Shown: positions 21,593 to 23,184 of the stretch, piece after piece
Layout: the number at the start of each line of letters is the position of its first letter
How positions within the stretch are numbered: position 1 is the first letter of the stretch
Virus record (IMG/VR): IMGVR_UViG_3300008107_001212
Coordinates: 1-23,184 of that record
Source: a virus
DNA: 23,184 nucleotides
Direction: 5' to 3' (one strand)
Position numbers and translations under genes: made by a program
Notes under the pieces: model-generated
Databases searched by the model: none
Told to the model about the DNA's origin: nothing
The model's input: only the letters and a program-made list of their open reading frames with translations

Positions 21593-21861
21593 AGCTGCCT
21601 AGCATTATGTCGCCAGACGGGCGGCGGGCCTGGGCCTTCGCTGCGATCTGCGGCGGCTGCATGATCTTCACAGTCTTTGCTGCCGTGGGCGTCTACATCC
21701 TCCGCAATGACGCCAAACTGGCGTTCTGGCTGGCTCTTGCCGCCCATCTCCAGATCCTTGTCGGCATGACCGCGCTCGGCTGGGTGCTGGGCCGTCGCAT
21801 GCAGATCGAGGCCGGTAAGGACGGTGCCAAGATCAACGACCAGGGCGGAGCAGAACAATGA
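21589..21861 (+). CDS. Two-helix membrane protein in the lysis cassette
   Basis: A 90-residue protein starting at ATG 21589 (ATGA overlap with the endolysin). Two transmembrane segments at about 14-37 (AWAFAAICGGCMIFTVFAAVGVYI) and 44-66 (AFWLALAAHLQILVGMTALGWVL) are joined by a short polar turn (LRNDAKL). A charged C-terminal tail follows (GRRMQIEAGKDGAKINDQGGAEQ). A two-helix protein with both ends on the cytoplasmic side fits a class II holin, so this, rather than the upstream gene, may be the holin, or the two may act together. Its stop overlaps the Rz start (ATGA at 21858). No family is recognised with certainty. Confidence 0.65.
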   Translation: MKLPSIMSPDGRRAWAFAAICGGCMIFTVFAAVGVYILRNDAKLAFWLALAAHLQILVGMTALGWVLGRRMQIEAGKDGAKINDQGGAEQ

Positions 21862-22394
21862 TGCCTCTATTTGCCGGTCTGGACGCCGCTGTGGCGCTTG
21901 TTCGCCGCTTCCGTGTCCTGATAGTCGCTGCACCGTTTGCGCTGCTCAGCGCCTTCCTCTGGGCAAAGCTGTACGGCTTCCTCTGGTGGGATGGTGCAAT
22001 CGAGCAGCGGGACAAGGCTCGTGCCGCTGTAGCCATGTGCCAAGAGGCCGGTCAGCGCAATCTCGCCGAGCAGATCCGCCAGCGTGATATGGAGAAAGCG
22101 GCCTACCAAGCCAACCATGAGAAAGCGAAGCAAATCCATGCCAAAGAACTGGAAGCGGCCCACGATGGCCTTGATCGCTTTATTGAGCGCAACCGCCTGC
22201 ACCAAAACGGTCTACGTGGCGGCTCCTCCGGTGGAGCGGGCCAAGATCAAGGTGCCGGATCACGCCAAGCAGTGCCCGGCGGTGCCATCATGGTATCCGA
22301 AACCGACCTGCGCATCTGCACCGACCGCACCGCAGACGCGGTAGCCACGTTTGAGTACTTCGAGGGACTTCGGAAAGACGGTCTAGCTGAATAA
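21858..22394 (+). CDS. Rz: i-spanin (Rz-like)
   Basis: A 178-residue protein. The N-terminal membrane anchor is at about 19-44 (RVLIVAAPFALLSAFLWAKLYGFLWW). A long charged helix follows, with no glycine or proline in about 48-112 apart from one early glycine (EQRDKARAAVAMCQEAG...LEAAHDGLDRFIERNRL), the coiled coil expected of an inner-membrane spanin. The C-terminal part has a glycine-rich link and a closing domain with IMVSETDLRICTDRTADAVATFEYFEGLRKDG, like other Rz-type proteins of proteobacterial phages. Spanins fuse inner and outer membranes in the last step of lysis. A second protein, Rz1-like, is encoded in another frame inside its 3' half. Confidence 0.82.
   Translation: MMPLFAGLDAAVALVRRFRVLIVAAPFALLSAFLWAKLYGFLWWDGAIEQRDKARAAVAMCQEAGQRNLAEQIRQRDMEKAAYQANHEKAKQIHAKELEAAHDGLDRFIERNRLHQNGLRGGSSGGAGQDQGAGSRQAVPGGAIMVSETDLRICTDRTADAVATFEYFEGLRKDGLAE
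22138..22344 (+). CDS. Rz1: o-spanin (Rz1-like) lipoprotein embedded in the Rz gene
   Basis: A 68-residue protein in the +1 frame within the Rz gene. It starts MPKNWKRPTMALIALLSATAC: a basic n-region, a hydrophobic core and a lipobox ending A-T-A-C with the lipidated cysteine at residue 21. The mature protein (CTKTVYVAAPPVERAKIKVPDH...) is short and proline-rich, ending in PSWYPKPTCASAPTAPQTR, with TAG as stop. This is the character of Rz1, the outer-membrane partner of Rz. ATG 22165 is an alternative start but leaves out the positive n-region. The embedded arrangement is the same as in lambda. Confidence 0.78.
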   Translation: MPKNWKRPTMALIALLSATACTKTVYVAAPPVERAKIKVPDHAKQCPAVPSWYPKPTCASAPTAPQTR

Positions 22395-22414
22395 CTTAAC
22401 AATAGGAGTAGAGT

Positions 22415-23184
22415 ATGCCGACCCCGCCGCTTGAAGATAAGGTTCTGCTTGAGGCCCTGCGCCTCGTTCACCAGCACGGCAGCGTGTCTGAAGCAGCCAA
22501 GGCTATGAACATGCCTCGGCCCACGCTTCAGGCCCGCGTGACCTCTGCCCGGCACAAGTTCCCCGATTGGCGACCCGATGAGGTCGCCGCCGAGGCCCTG
22601 CCGCCGAAAGACCTGTCGTTCGAAGAACGGCTGGAGATGATGAAGCGCCGCAATGCCATGCGGATCACTCATCAAGCCGCCAAAGACTGGCAGCGTGTTC
22701 ATATCCCCGTCGAGGGGCCGTATGCGCTCTGCTGGTTCGGCGATCCCCACCTGGACGATCCCTATTGCGATCTCGACGCCGTGGAGCGCCATGCGCGTAT
22801 CTGCGCTGAGACCGAGGGCATGTTCGGCGTCAATGGCGGCGACAGCATCAATAACTGGGTAGGGCGGCTCAAGGCGCTCTATGCCGAGCAGTCGGCTACC
22901 GCTGAAGAGGGCTGGGAACTGGTCGATTGGCTGCTCAACAACCTCGGCGTCCGCTGGGCTGCATGGATCCTTGGCAACCATGACGCCTGGGAGATGGGTT
23001 TCCGCATCTTCGAGAAGATGAATACTAACCGCGTCCTGATGCGCGATTGGGAGGCCAAGCTGACCTTCGTCTCGCCCTGTGGCGGCGAATGCAAGGCTTG
23101 GGTGCGCCATGACTTCAAGGGGCAGTCGATCTACAACGAACTGCACGGCCAAAAGCGCGCTGCGATGTTCTCTGGCGGCGTGGC
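22415..23184 (+). CDS. Helix-turn-helix/metallophosphoesterase fusion, 3' end outside window
   Basis: The first 256 residues are visible, from ATG 22415 behind AGGAG; the frame is open to the right edge. Residues about 8-50 form a helix-turn-helix (VSEAAKAMNMPRPTLQARVTSA). The calcineurin-like phosphoesterase part follows with metal-ligand motifs: WFGDPHLDD (108-115), NGGDSINNW (140-148), LGNHD (186-190), then RHDFKGQSIYNELHG (231-245). These fit the DxH, GDxxxN, GNHD and late-histidine pattern of a two-metal phosphatase or nuclease. Phage copies of this enzyme often follow the lysis genes; their substrate is unknown. The N-terminal DNA-binding element suggests nucleic acid as target. No lesion is seen in the visible part. 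Confidence 0.85.
   Translation, partial: MPTPPLEDKVLLEALRLVHQHGSVSEAAKAMNMPRPTLQARVTSARHKFPDWRPDEVAAEALPPKDLSFEERLEMMKRRNAMRITHQAAKDWQRVHIPVEGPYALCWFGDPHLDDPYCDLDAVERHARICAETEGMFGVNGGDSINNWVGRLKALYAEQSATAEEGWELVDWLLNNLGVRWAAWILGNHDAWEMGFRIFEKMNTNRVLMRDWEAKLTFVSPCGGECKAWVRHDFKGQSIYNELHGQKRAAMFSGGV

Noticed and set aside
22247-23152. 301-residue open frame on the - strand opposite the phosphoesterase
   Set aside because: The + strand frame from 22415 has clear metallophosphoesterase motifs, and the - strand frame crosses into the Rz gene without any recognisable feature.
1-23184. Gene transfer agent cluster
   Set aside because: The order and families (Nu1/GpA terminase, lambda portal, lambda-order tail tip, full lysis cassette with spanins) are those of a phage; nothing specifically matches the known alphaproteobacterial gene transfer agent.
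1-23184. tRNA genes, CRISPR arrays, insertion sequences or an integration site
   Set aside because: I saw no cloverleaf-like sequence, spaced short repeats, transposase motifs or integrase. The only repeats are inside structural genes.

Overview
This window is the late (packaging, head, tail and lysis) half of a siphovirus-like tailed phage or prophage. Every gene I can support lies on the + strand. The genes are tightly packed, and most start codons overlap the previous stop (ATGA, TAATG or GTGA). The base composition is GC-rich. The family set is a GpA-type terminase, a lambda-type portal, a fused prohead protease and HK97-fold capsid, a gpFII-like connector, lambda-order tail genes ending in a J-like tip protein, and a GH108 endolysin. 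This suggests a phage of a GC-rich proteobacterium, most likely an alphaproteobacterium. The host is an inference: no host gene, tRNA, integrase or attachment site is visible. No gene-free stretch longer than about 65 bases exists.

Layout: (1) 1-2500, packaging: the end of the small terminase subunit, a small membrane protein, and the large terminase split by a 19-bp tandem duplication. (2) 2507-4761: a gpW-like joining protein and the portal. (3) 4754-7696: an island of four virion-surface-like genes inserted between portal and protease, including a protein with about 11 FY repeats. (4) 7738-9642: the protease-capsid fusion with a strong internal ribosome binding site that should give separate capsid protein, followed by a perfect hairpin. 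(5) 9706-12692: connector and tail-tube genes, including tandem paralogues of both the tail terminator and the tail tube, then a G/GT-like chaperone pair with an A-AAA-AAC -1 slippery site. (6) 12670-18777: tape measure (interrupted by an in-frame TAG) and M-, L-, K- and J-like tail tip genes; the J-like gene has a frameshift near its 3' end. (7) 18795-20247: a repeat-rich fibre, also frameshifted near its end. (8) 20260-22394: small accessory proteins and the lysis cassette (micro membrane protein, holin candidate behind a hairpin, GH108 endolysin, two-helix membrane protein, Rz with Rz1 embedded out of frame). (9) 22415-end: the start of a helix-turn-helix/metallophosphoesterase fusion.

How they work together: terminase feeds DNA through the portal into a capsid matured by the fused protease. 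The gpW- and gpFII-like proteins and the terminators join head to tail. The chaperones load tube protein around the tape measure. The M-L-K-J-like proteins build the tip that carries the fibre, and the lysis genes release virions. The four reading-frame lesions (terminase, tape measure, J, fibre) mean that this copy is either a recently decaying prophage or carries assembly errors. The most unusual biology is the paired duplication of terminator and tube genes, and the repeat-bearing surface-protein island before the capsid gene.
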